DNA from: CAYNRE01 sp964399535
GTDB lineage: Bacteria; Planctomycetota; Planctomycetia; Pirellulales; CAYNRE01
Assembly: GCA_964399535.1 (NCBI GenBank)
Contig: CAYNRE010000040.1
Span: 1-37,199 of the forward strand
DNA length: 37,199 nt
Direction: 5' to 3'
Shown: positions 8,149 through 14,682 of the stretch, piece after piece
Position numbering within the stretch: the stretch's first letter is position 1
Layout: each line of letters starts with the position of its first letter
Notes under the pieces: generated by a model
What the model was told of the DNA's origin: nothing
The model's database searches: none
Seen by the model: the letters and a program-made list of their open reading frames with translations, nothing else
Program-made: the position numbers and the translations under genes

Positions 8149-8640
8149 AGTCTCGAAAGAGACCCCACCCTTCCGCAGATCCAAGATCACCATGTCCTGA
8201 GCCAAGTTCGATGCGATGGCGTCCGCCAACTGCCGCATGTGGTCGATGAAGTCGTGGTCGTCGGAGTCGTCCGGGAAGACGATCACTTGAGCGCCCGGCT
8301 CTTCCACGACTTGTCCGGTGCCGTGCGTGAAGATCCCAGTCTGCGCGAGGAAGCTGCTGTCCGCCTTGCGCCCTTGCGATGCCCGAGTCGCGCGGACGAC
8401 CGAGATGAGGGACTCCATCGTGTAGTACCTCCTGGAGCCAAGCAACTCGGTCTCCGGGCACTGGGTTCCAGGGCTGAACCCCACGAAGAAGTGGGCGCTG
8501 TAGGACGGGTCGTTCGTGGCCCACGCGACCCGGTTCTTCAACATCTTGCGCGACTCGATGCCGCACACGCTCCGACCGTTCGGGGTGAACGTCGTTCGCC
8601 GACGGCCTTGCTTGAACCGGAACGGTTCCCGAAGATCCAT
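8128..8640 (-). CDS. Unknown 170-aa protein, probably leaderless
   Basis: A lone reverse gene convergent with the zinc-ribbon gene. The start at ATG 8640 (MDLREPFRF) is chosen because a -10-like TATCAT ends 7 nt upstream, which places transcription start on the ATG itself; in-frame ATGs at 8649 and upstream are alternatives. Aromatic and charged residues are evenly spread; MESLISVVRATRAS and HMRQLADAIASNLAQDMVIL are helices and QVIVFPDDSDDHDF is a strand with an acidic loop. No family recognised. Confidence 0.68.
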   Translation of the reverse strand: MDLREPFRFKQGRRRTTFTPNGRSVCGIESRKMLKNRVAWATNDPSYSAHFFVGFSPGTQCPETELLGSRRYYTMESLISVVRATRASQGRKADSSFLAQTGIFTHGTGQVVEEPGAQVIVFPDDSDDHDFIDHMRQLADAIASNLAQDMVILDLRKGGVSFETSGHTCA

Positions 8641-8647
8641 GGCGAGC

Positions 8648-8676
8648 ATGATAGCCCGCTCCGCCATCGAACCCAA
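8648..8676 (-). promoter_or_regulatory. Promoter for the reverse gene at 8640
   Basis: Read on the reverse strand: TTGGGT (8676-8671), 17 nt, TATCAT (8653-8648, 5 of 6 matches to TATAAT). Seven nucleotides then lead to the ATG at 8640, so the transcript should be leaderless. Activity is inferred from sequence. Confidence 0.5.
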
Positions 8677-8696
8677 GCTCACCCTGAGCCCTCACC

Positions 8697-8725
8697 TTGA
8701 CCCGCTAACCTTGCGGCGCTAGCAT
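8697..8725 (+). promoter_or_regulatory. TTGACC-N17-TAGCAT promoter of the lipoprotein gene
   Basis: TTGACC at 8697-8702, a 17-nt spacer and TAGCAT at 8720-8725. Exactly the same pair of hexamers and spacing recurs on the reverse strand at 23920-23892 and 27830-27802. Transcription would start near 8732, giving a 42-nt leader to the lipoprotein ATG. Confidence 0.72.
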
Positions 8726-8731
8726 CGCAAG
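8710..8731. promoter_or_regulatory. 22-bp dyad operator, copy 1
   Basis: CTTGC-GGC-GCTAGC-ATC-GCAAG, a perfect inverted repeat apart from the two 3-nt spacers. It covers the -10 box and the predicted start site of the lipoprotein promoter, the classic position of a repressor operator. Two more perfect copies occur at 23886 and 27796. Confidence 0.68.
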
Positions 8732-8744
8732 CGCCGCCCGCACC

Positions 8745-8760
8745 GGGGCCCGTCGGCCCC
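8745..8760 (+). promoter_or_regulatory. GC hairpin in the lipoprotein leader
   Basis: GGGGCC (8745-8750), loop CGTC, GGCCCC (8755-8760), a 6-bp all-GC stem placed 3 nt before the GGAG ribosome site. It could hinder or pace translation initiation. No U-tract, so it is not a typical terminator. Confidence 0.4.
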
Positions 8761-8773
8761 ACTGGAGAACGAC

Positions 8774-9292
8774 ATGAAACCCACGAGCGTTGCGTCACTG
8801 GCCGTCGCCTTGCTGGCGACAACCCTTCCCGGATGCTCCGGGGCCGGCGGGCCTACCGCTGGCGGCTGGCCCGACTCCGGCCCCGATGCGTCGTCCAGCG
8901 GCTCCGGTTCGGGCGGGGGCTCCGGGCAAGGCGCCACGGCCGGGCAGGGCGGGGGCGCCGGCAGCGTTTCGGGTGGCACGGGCGGCCTCCCCCCGTCCGG
9001 CGGCTCCGGCGGCCTTGGCGGGGCGCCTGGCGGCGGCACCGGGGGCGACCTCACCGGTGGCGCCGGTGGGACGGGAGGCGCCGGGACCGGCGGGGCCTCG
9101 GGATCCGGGGGCGGGCCGGCCGATGCCGGGTGCGACGGCCGGCAAGTCGGGGCGTGCGTGTTCACGGAGTGCCCGGGGTACGTTGTCATGGGCCCCTGTT
9201 GCCGATGCGACGGAACGTGTGGGTTGGCGCTTTTCGGAACCGGGCAACCTTGCTTGACGTGGGCCGAGGCAAAGGACGGAGGTTGGATCTGA
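8774..9292 (+). CDS. Glycine-rich lipoprotein
   Basis: A 172-aa lipoprotein precursor. Residues 1-21 form a signal peptide with hydrophobic core and lipobox LPGC (Cys21 to be lipidated). Residues 25-117 are a Gly/Ser/Ala/Thr linker with repeated GGxGG, a composition typical of surface lipoproteins of Myxococcota. The C-terminal 50 residues hold a disulfide-type knot with eight cysteines (GCDGRQVGACVF, ECPG, GPCCRCDGTCG, QPC). GGAG at 8764 precedes the ATG. It has its own regulated promoter and would be exported and tethered to a host membrane, so it may alter the host surface, for example in superinfection exclusion (inference). Confidence 0.82.
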   Translation: MKPTSVASLAVALLATTLPGCSGAGGPTAGGWPDSGPDASSSGSGSGGGSGQGATAGQGGGAGSVSGGTGGLPPSGGSGGLGGAPGGGTGGDLTGGAGGTGGAGTGGASGSGGGPADAGCDGRQVGACVFTECPGYVVMGPCCRCDGTCGLALFGTGQPCLTWAEAKDGGWI

Positions 9293-10378
9293 ATGACCAT
9301 GAGCGACATCCCCGACGCGGCTCGTGCTCGGATGCCCGAGTGGCGCGAGTGGTGGTGCGCCAACGCGGTCCGTACGGACCCCATGTCCGCGGCCGAGCGC
9401 GACGAGGCCAGGAAGCACATCGTCGCGCTCTACGAGGTCAACGGATACGAGCCCCCGAAGGACATCCTCTTCGTTGGCGGACCGCTCAGCGGCGCCATCG
9501 AGACCGCCATCATGGCCGGCATCTGGTACGCCAACGATACGCCGAAGGAGGTCGAGTCGTGCTACGGGCCGTTCACCGACGGCGACGTGCGCGAGGCCGC
9601 CATGATCGCGAGAGCCTACACGCGGCAGGTCTGGTCCACGTCGCTCTCGACGCAACGTACCAATCTCAAGGCATCCATGCCGGAGTTGGACGGGTTGCCG
9701 AGGCTCACGCCGCTGGCGACGTGGTTCGTGCGTCTCACGCGCGAGACGTGGCGGATCCGTTCGGCCGGCAACATGTACGGGCACCAGACCGCCGCCGTCA
9801 CGGCGTTGCGCTACCTAGCCAAGCACGACACCGATTGGGCCAAGTGGGAGCCTCACGAGCGGCTCGCCATGATCTCGGGACCGCGCTACACGCACCGGGA
9901 GTTTGCGGTGGTCTGCGACCGCCCCACCTTGCTCCGGCACGAGAACAACGTGCCCCACTGCGCCGACGGCCCCGCCGTCGCGTGGAGCGACGGCTTCCAG
10001 GCTTGGTACTGGCGCGGCGTCGCCGTTCCCCGCGCTTGGATCGAGACTCCCGACGCCGTCGATTGCAAAGCGATCCTCTCGTGGCGCAACATCGAACAGC
10101 GCCGTGCGGCGACCGAGATCCTGGGATGGGATCGCATCCTGGGATCCGTTCGCGCTCGCGTCGTCGACCAGGACACGGACCCCATGATCGGCACCTTGCT
10201 GGAGGCGGACATCCCCGACTCCCCAGGCTCCAGGTTCCTGCGCGTGCTCTGCGGCACGGGGCGCACGTTCGTTCTTAGCGTGCCGCCTAGCGTCACCACC
10301 GCGCGCGAGGCGAACGCCTGGACCTACTCATTCGAGGGCGAGGACGCCAAGAGCTTCCGCGTCGCCCGGCGAACGTAG
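9293..10378 (+). CDS. DUF6745-like protein
   Basis: A 361-aa protein starting directly after the lipoprotein stop (ATG 9293, or 9299). It is mostly helical in the first 200 residues. Around residues 262-340 it has the pattern I remember for DUF6745: LSWRNIEQRRAATEILGWD, then IGTLLEADIPDSPGSRFLRV and CGTGRTFVLSVPPSV with AREANAWTY. DUF6745 proteins occur in actinobacteria and myxobacteria, with no known function. It is co-transcribed with the lipoprotein and ends in a hairpin shared with the converging gene. Confidence 0.78.
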   Translation: MTMSDIPDAARARMPEWREWWCANAVRTDPMSAAERDEARKHIVALYEVNGYEPPKDILFVGGPLSGAIETAIMAGIWYANDTPKEVESCYGPFTDGDVREAAMIARAYTRQVWSTSLSTQRTNLKASMPELDGLPRLTPLATWFVRLTRETWRIRSAGNMYGHQTAAVTALRYLAKHDTDWAKWEPHERLAMISGPRYTHREFAVVCDRPTLLRHENNVPHCADGPAVAWSDGFQAWYWRGVAVPRAWIETPDAVDCKAILSWRNIEQRRAATEILGWDRILGSVRARVVDQDTDPMIGTLLEADIPDSPGSRFLRVLCGTGRTFVLSVPPSVTTAREANAWTYSFEGEDAKSFRVARRT

Positions 10379-10390
10379 CCGGCGGCTACG
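10374..10390. terminator. Hairpin holding both convergent stop codons
   Basis: CGTAGCC, loop GGC, GGCTACG: a 7-bp stem at 10374-10390. The forward stop TAG (10376-10378) and the reverse stop (10386-10388) lie in the two arms. Position between converging genes suggests transcription ending or RNA protection; there is no U-tract. Confidence 0.4.
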
Positions 10391-11342
10391 GCAACTCCGC
10401 CAGCACGTCCCACCCGAGACGCCGACGCTTCTCCGCGATGTCGGCGAGAACCGCGTCGCTCACGCCCGCGTTGGCGATCAGGACGGGATCGTCTTCGTCC
10501 TCCGCGATGGATCCAAACTCCTCCATGGCGGCGAGCCATTCGTGGGCGGCGATGTATTGATCGAAGTCGTGCCCCCACCCTCGCGCTTTCGCGATGGCAA
10601 GGATGTCTCGCTTCACGGCTGGGCCGGCCCTCCCGAAGTCGCACGCGAACAACACGTCGCGGTTCGCCTCGGCATCATCCGGCGTCTCTCCATCGAAAGG
10701 ATCCCACCACGCAACAGTGATGGTCATCACGCTGTCGATGTGGAGCACGTCAGCGTCCACATCCTCCGTTGAGTCGTCCGCCCGTCCCATAACTGTTACG
10801 TAGTGGGGACGGGCACCTTCGATGTCCCCATCGGAAATACCAAGGTCTCCGCGTTGGGAATACGTCAACGTGTTCAACATGACGAGCACGTCGATGCTCT
10901 CTTCCCATTCCTCGCCATCCGTGGTGATGCTGTGTTGCACCCTTTCAGCAAACCCGCGGTCGACCGCCGCGTCCCACCAATCACTAGCCGACGAACTTCT
11001 GCCGCCTGACCAGTCCCCGGCCGACGACACGCATGTCTCTCCGAGACCCGCGTGCGCCCACAACGCCAATGCCGAGTACAATACGGTACCGTACCCGCCG
11101 CCCCTTTCTCTCACGCCGCCTGGCGTGTGAGTTCTTGGGCATCCCGTTGCTTCCGCCACGCGGGAATAGTCGGAGTCCCCGTCATCCAAATAGCCATCTC
11201 CGATAGAGCGCCCATCTTGAGCGCGGATCCGTATGTAGGATCCACCATGTTCCTTCGTCACATGGAACGGCACCCCGGACTTCGGATTGACGATGATGCC
11301 GAATGCCCAGTCGTCGTCATTGTATATTTCCACTTGCGACAT
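10386..11342 (-). CDS. Unknown 318-aa protein, weakly GNAT-like N-terminus
   Basis: Last gene of a reverse operon. Start ATG 11342 follows GAGGTAGAG and lies 2 nt after the metallopeptidase stop. The first 120 residues contain GVRERGGGYGTVLYSALALW and GETCVSSAGDWSGGRSSSA followed by WWDAAVDRGFAE; the R/G-x-G-Y-G and later S-S-x-R-S pattern resembles an acetyl-CoA-binding motif of GNAT acyltransferases, but only weakly. The remainder is acidic, with strands such as SVMTITVAWWDPFDGE and a C-terminal helix set. Function unassigned. Confidence 0.72.
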   Translation of the reverse strand: MSQVEIYNDDDWAFGIIVNPKSGVPFHVTKEHGGSYIRIRAQDGRSIGDGYLDDGDSDYSRVAEATGCPRTHTPGGVRERGGGYGTVLYSALALWAHAGLGETCVSSAGDWSGGRSSSASDWWDAAVDRGFAERVQHSITTDGEEWEESIDVLVMLNTLTYSQRGDLGISDGDIEGARPHYVTVMGRADDSTEDVDADVLHIDSVMTITVAWWDPFDGETPDDAEANRDVLFACDFGRAGPAVKRDILAIAKARGWGHDFDQYIAAHEWLAAMEEFGSIAEDEDDPVLIANAGVSDAVLADIAEKRRRLGWDVLAELP

Positions 11343-11344
11343 CT

Positions 11345-11911
11345 CTACCTCAACCCTTCTGGTCTCTCCGGCCCGGAGCGCAACGTCTGCAACATGCACG
11401 CACCGGTGTACCCGATGTGCTGCCCGGTGACGAGCCGCGCGATGGCGTCCGCCGCGCGCTCCACCGTGTCGTCGTTCCGCGCTTCCCACTGGCGGTAGCG
11501 GTTCGAGAGAACGCGAGCCTTCTTGAGCGACGACGGCAACCTCCTCACGCGCACGTCCTCCATGTCGGCGTCGAGCGTAAGCTCGGCGGGCCTCGCGAAG
11601 TCGAGCGCGTGCCCGAACTCGTGAGCCAAGATCCCGAGCAGGGTCTCCTCGGGCAAGTCCACGGCCAGCGGCGCCACCACGATCATGCTGGCGTCATCGT
11701 AGCATCCGGCGAAGTGCCGAGGTGCGTCGTGCGCCTCGTCCGAGCATCGGAGCTTCGTGCTCTTGCACAAGCTGTCCCCCCAGTGCTTCTCCTCGAACCG
11801 CACGAAGACCTCTTGCACGGCGGCGAAGTAGGGCTCGATGATCGTGCGGACGGTCCCGCACGAGATCGAGCCCGCTGGGGTCACGCAGGCGGTGTCAGGG
11901 GTGTCCACCAC
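11345..11911 (-). CDS. Putative zinc metallopeptidase (HExxH)
   Basis: A 188-aa protein with the zinc-protease motif AHEFGHALDFA (HEFGH, residues about 96-100) and a downstream ERAADAIARLV helix whose Glu could be the third ligand, as in gluzincin-type enzymes. Cysteines are frequent (LCKST, LRCSDE, GCYDD), suggesting an extracytoplasmic or virion location, though no signal peptide is visible. It begins with GTG 11911 and overlaps the upstream gene by 17 nt. A virion-associated or maturation protease is possible. Confidence 0.7.
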   Translation of the reverse strand: MVDTPDTACVTPAGSISCGTVRTIIEPYFAAVQEVFVRFEEKHWGDSLCKSTKLRCSDEAHDAPRHFAGCYDDASMIVVAPLAVDLPEETLLGILAHEFGHALDFARPAELTLDADMEDVRVRRLPSSLKKARVLSNRYRQWEARNDDTVERAADAIARLVTGQHIGYTGACMLQTLRSGPERPEGLR

Positions 11912-12380
11912 GAGCTGCCCGGAGTTGCACCATCTTCGCGTCGTAGAGCGCGCGCGGGATGAAGTTCCGCTGCATCCCGGTCTGCACCGCCTTGCGTGCC
12001 TCCTCGGGCAAGTACAGGCAGTAGAAACCGTAGTGCTGCTGGTCCGATCCGTCGGATCCGCACTTGGAGCATCGTTGGAGGTTCACGAGTCCGCCGTTCT
12101 TCGGGGAGTAGAACCACCCCTGCGGAGCCATCGGCGCGAGCCCGGGGCCGTTCGCCCCGACGGTCATCAACTCGTCCCACTCGACGAGGAGGCGGCCTCG
12201 GTTGCCGCAGGTCCGGCACGACATCTCGTGCGTCACCCCCTCGCCCGTCATGGACGTTCGCATCCCCTCGTAGCGGTTCAACGCCACCCCGCCGTGGATA
12301 CCACCGTTCGCGAGCTGGTAGGCCATCTCGTCGTCGGTCGCGTACGCTTCGTCTTCGTCGTAGATTCCGTTGTTGGACAT
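11895..12380 (-). CDS. Unknown protein with a CxxC pair
   Basis: A 161-aa protein, ATG 12380 preceded by AGGAGCGAC. An acidic N-terminus (DEDEAYATDDEMAY) leads to a likely zinc-binding core: MSCRTCGNRG and, about 50 residues later, RCSKCGSDG. The intervening segment is aromatic (GWFYSPKN). It lies between the candidate virion protein and the metallopeptidase in a five-gene reverse operon. Confidence 0.7.
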   Translation of the reverse strand: MSNNGIYDEDEAYATDDEMAYQLANGGIHGGVALNRYEGMRTSMTGEGVTHEMSCRTCGNRGRLLVEWDELMTVGANGPGLAPMAPQGWFYSPKNGGLVNLQRCSKCGSDGSDQQHYGFYCLYLPEEARKAVQTGMQRNFIPRALYDAKMVQLRAARGGHP

Positions 12381-12390
12381 GTCGCTCCTG

Positions 12391-13242
12391 TCAGGGTTGG
12401 ACCTGTTGCGTGCTCTCCGAGGATGAGCCGAACAGGACGTAGATCCCCACGTCTGGGTAGGACGGGTGCGTGCCGGCCCCGGTGCCACCTTTGCCGTAGA
12501 CCTCCGAGAACGGAAGGTCACCGCCGGCAGGACCGTTGAAGTCCCACGTCTGGCCGGGTTGCTGTTCCTGCCGTTGCGCGAGCACCATGAACTCGTCGCC
12601 TCGGCAACGGGTCACGATGGGCAGGAACAACGGGTCGGTGGCCGTCTGACCGACGGCCGCCGGATCGAGGATTCCTTGCTGGAAGATCCCGATGGCGGCC
12701 GGTCCGACGAGCAGCGGTTCGATGGAACCACCAGCGTTGAGCACAGGAATGCGAAACGCGCGGTTCTGGAGAACCGTCGATGCGAACGGGAAGGCCAGCG
12801 GAGACGGCAACGCCTCCTCGTAGAGCAACGCGTCCGAGATGGCTGGTATCACGAACCTCGGAGCCCCCGGCGCTCCCCCGGTCGTATCGGGCGCTCCGGG
12901 CGACTGCCGGCCGACATGGAACGGCACACGGTTCAGCCGGTAGTCGCGGACGTTCCGCATCCTCCAGATGATCCGGTAGTCGTAGGCGGTCACGAGCGAG
13001 TCGGCGACCGCCAGCGGGATGAGCAACATCACCAACGCGCCGAGCGGGCACGGGATGCCGGCAAGCAAGTTCGGGTCGTAGCCGTCCTGCCCGGCGAGCG
13101 CGTCTCGCGTCCCCGGGAACGCGACCGGCGTGGACGTTGGCTGCCCTTGGTAGCGGTCCTCGAAGCCGTTGTAGGGCTTCAGCACCGTCGAGATGCCGAA
13201 CTGCGCGTCGGCCGCCACGAACCCGGAGCCGCTACTCGTCAT
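12391..13242 (-). CDS. Beta-rich protein, candidate virion component
   Basis: A 283-aa protein with start ATG 13242, overlapping the preceding gene's end. It is rich in short hydrophobic strands, Pro and Gly (YDYRIIWRMRNVRDYRL, VPFHVGRQSPGAP, NRAFRIPVLNAGGSIEP, ATDPLFLPIVTRC), with few Lys and an extended Gly/Ser C-terminus. Composition and its position right after a hydrophobic membrane protein fit a viral coat or spike-type protein, but I recognise no family. A longer frame running upstream to 13608 is a shadow of the neighbouring gene. Confidence 0.68.
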   Translation of the reverse strand: MTSSGSGFVAADAQFGISTVLKPYNGFEDRYQGQPTSTPVAFPGTRDALAGQDGYDPNLLAGIPCPLGALVMLLIPLAVADSLVTAYDYRIIWRMRNVRDYRLNRVPFHVGRQSPGAPDTTGGAPGAPRFVIPAISDALLYEEALPSPLAFPFASTVLQNRAFRIPVLNAGGSIEPLLVGPAAIGIFQQGILDPAAVGQTATDPLFLPIVTRCRGDEFMVLAQRQEQQPGQTWDFNGPAGGDLPFSEVYGKGGTGAGTHPSYPDVGIYVLFGSSSESTQQVQP

Positions 13243-13804
13243 CGTCGTCGTCCCCGTCGTCGTCGCTTGCGTTCGGAGTGAGCGAGGTCGTCCCGGGCGA
13301 TGCCGAGCGACTCTCGAACGCCTTGTAGCCCGTGTAGGCCGCGACGGCCAACTCCAACGCCCCGAACACCGCCGACACCACGGCCTCGTGCTTCTCGCCC
13401 GGGTCGTCGGAGCCCCACATCTTCTGAGCCCGGTAGAGGTTGGCGCTCGCCCCGACCAGCGTGGCTCCTGCCACTCCGCCCCACGCCCCCCCGGCTGCGA
13501 TGCCCACCCCGAGCCCGGCGGCGGCAGCGAGCGCCGTGAAGCCGGCGCTGCGCATCGCGGAGCCGGGGCTCGCGTCGGTCGGCTCGATGAAGTCCCACTG
13601 TCCACCAAGCCCGTCCGCTTGCGTCCCCGACAAGCCCATGGGCATCGCGCCGACGGGCGGCAGGGTCGCCACGGGCACCATGCCGGGCGGAGGGGCCTGC
13701 TGCCCAGGTGCCGCGCCCATCGCTCCGGTGTGCTGACCAGCTCCCGGCGTCGGTGGCGGAAGCTGCGGGATCGTGCCGATGATGTCGTCGAAGGCGTCGT
13801 CCAT
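13232..13804 (-). CDS. Membrane protein with two Gly/Ala-rich segments
   Basis: A 190-aa protein. Residues 15-75 are Pro/Gly/Met-rich and disordered; SAGFTALAAAAGLGVGIAAG and WGGVAGATLVGASANLY form one hydrophobic hairpin near 90-130, and AVVSAVFGALELAVAAY a second segment near 148-165. The C-terminus is strongly acidic (DDDGDDDDDE). First gene of the five-gene reverse operon, starting 51 nt from the divergent SGNH gene. It could be a virion or host-membrane protein. Confidence 0.7.
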   Translation of the reverse strand: MDDAFDDIIGTIPQLPPPTPGAGQHTGAMGAAPGQQAPPPGMVPVATLPPVGAMPMGLSGTQADGLGGQWDFIEPTDASPGSAMRSAGFTALAAAAGLGVGIAAGGAWGGVAGATLVGASANLYRAQKMWGSDDPGEKHEAVVSAVFGALELAVAAYTGYKAFESRSASPGTTSLTPNASDDDGDDDDDE

Positions 13805-13836
13805 CGGCGCTCAGCCTACACCGCGGGTCGGAAACT

Positions 13837-13853
13837 TGCTAGATCCTCTAGCA
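13837..13853. promoter_or_regulatory. Palindrome TGCTAGA-tcc-TCTAGCA at a divergent junction
   Basis: A perfect 7-bp inverted repeat with a 3-nt centre, ending one base before the ATG of the SGNH gene and 33 bp from the start of the divergent membrane protein gene. The arms contain GCTAG/CTAGC, as in the dyads at 8710, 23886 and 27796. It may be an operator variant covering the start of a leaderless mRNA. Confidence 0.45.
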
Positions 13854-13854
13854 C

Positions 13855-14442
13855 ATGGCTGACCGCAGGTGGCTTTTCGGCGGGCTCGCGTTGGCGGCGG
13901 GCGTCGGACTGGCCCGCCTCATCATCCACGGGCGCCCGCGGGTCCACGACGGAAGCCGCGTGCTTCTGGTCGGCGACAGCCATGCCCAGGGGCTCAACAC
14001 GCCCCTCAAAGGGTTGGCCACCGAGCGCGGGGTGCCCTACGTCTCGCTCCCCAAGGTTGGGAGCCGCATCGACTACTGGGCCAAGTCCGCCGCCCTCGAC
14101 GAAGTGCTCGCCGCCTTCGACCCGACGCTCGTGCTCGTCTCGCTCGGGACGAACGACGCCTACATGGGCGGGGACGTGACGGCGCGCCAGGCCCCGGCGA
14201 TGGAAGCCTTGCTCGCGAAGCTCCACGGTCGCGACGTGGTCTGGATCGGCCCCCCGTCTCTGCCCGAGGTCCACTCCGGGATGAGGCTCGACCTTCGGTT
14301 CCTGGAGTTCCTGGCCGCCAACACGCCGAACTTCCTCGACACCGCCGGGCTCCTCATCTCCATGGGGCCAGACGGGATCCACCCGACCGTTCTCGGCTAC
14401 GCCGGCTGGGCCGGTGCCATTTGGAACGAGTTGGACCGCTAG
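13855..14442 (+). CDS. SGNH/GDSL-type hydrolase with N-terminal membrane anchor
   Basis: A 195-aa protein. Residues 5-22 (WLFGGLALAAGVGLARLII) are a signal anchor. The SGNH blocks are all present: VLLVGDSHAQGL (block I, catalytic Ser), KVGSRIDYW (block II Gly), LVSLGTNDAY (block III, GxND) and DGIHPTVLGYAGW (block V, DxxH). Such enzymes are esterases or lipases that often deacylate cell-wall or envelope sugars. Membrane tethering and nearby wall enzymes suggest a role at the host envelope. No clear ribosome site; the mRNA may be leaderless. Confidence 0.88.
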   Translation: MADRRWLFGGLALAAGVGLARLIIHGRPRVHDGSRVLLVGDSHAQGLNTPLKGLATERGVPYVSLPKVGSRIDYWAKSAALDEVLAAFDPTLVLVSLGTNDAYMGGDVTARQAPAMEALLAKLHGRDVVWIGPPSLPEVHSGMRLDLRFLEFLAANTPNFLDTAGLLISMGPDGIHPTVLGYAGWAGAIWNELDR

Positions 14443-14474
14443 CCTTGCAAGCCGCGCTAGCGGTGTGTTAGTAT
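14438..14474 (+). promoter_or_regulatory. Promoter of the RHH gene with two GCTAGC sites
   Basis: TTGCAA (14445-14450), 18-nt spacer, TAGTAT (14469-14474). Two GCTAGC sites flank the -35 (14438-14443 and 14456-14461), the first followed by CTT-GCAAG, a half of the 22-bp dyad. Seven bases after the -10 lies GTG 14482, so the transcript should be leaderless. Layout suggests autoregulation. Confidence 0.58.
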
Positions 14475-14481
14475 GATGGCC

Positions 14482-14682
14482 GTGAAGCGCAAGCCAACCC
14501 CGAAGCCGTCCGCGTCCGATGATGCGAGCACCAAGCATGTGCTCTACGCGCGTCTCGACGCTGATCTGATGCGAGCCCTGCGGGAGCGGAACATCCGGGA
14601 GCAATCCGCCGAGGGCCCCCACGTCTCGCTCACGCAGACCGTGATCCGCCTGCTCCGCCAGTCCCTCGTGGAAGCCGACTAG
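14482..14682 (+). CDS. Ribbon-helix-helix type DNA-binding protein
   Basis: A 66-aa protein if it begins at leaderless GTG 14482 (the two ATGs at 14473 and 14476 lie inside the -10 box). After a basic, Pro-rich tail comes a strand KHVLYARLDADL and helices MRALRERNIR and VSLTQTVIRLLRQSLVEA, the pattern of Arc/CopG-type RHH proteins. These bind short palindromes as dimers of dimers. Its own promoter carries two GCTAGC palindromes, so it is a leading candidate for the regulator of the window-wide GCTAGC sites. Its stop codon shares CTAG with the stop of the converging gene. Confidence 0.78.
   Translation: MKRKPTPKPSASDDASTKHVLYARLDADLMRALRERNIREQSAEGPHVSLTQTVIRLLRQSLVEAD

Noticed and set aside
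7806..8168. Reverse frame overlapping the zinc-ribbon gene
   Set aside because: The forward frame has CxxC pairs and continues the operon; the reverse one has no start signal or motif.
8833..10278. 481-aa forward frame spanning lipoprotein and DUF6745-like genes
   Set aside because: Arg-rich out-of-frame reading of two well-supported genes with a lipobox and conserved motifs.
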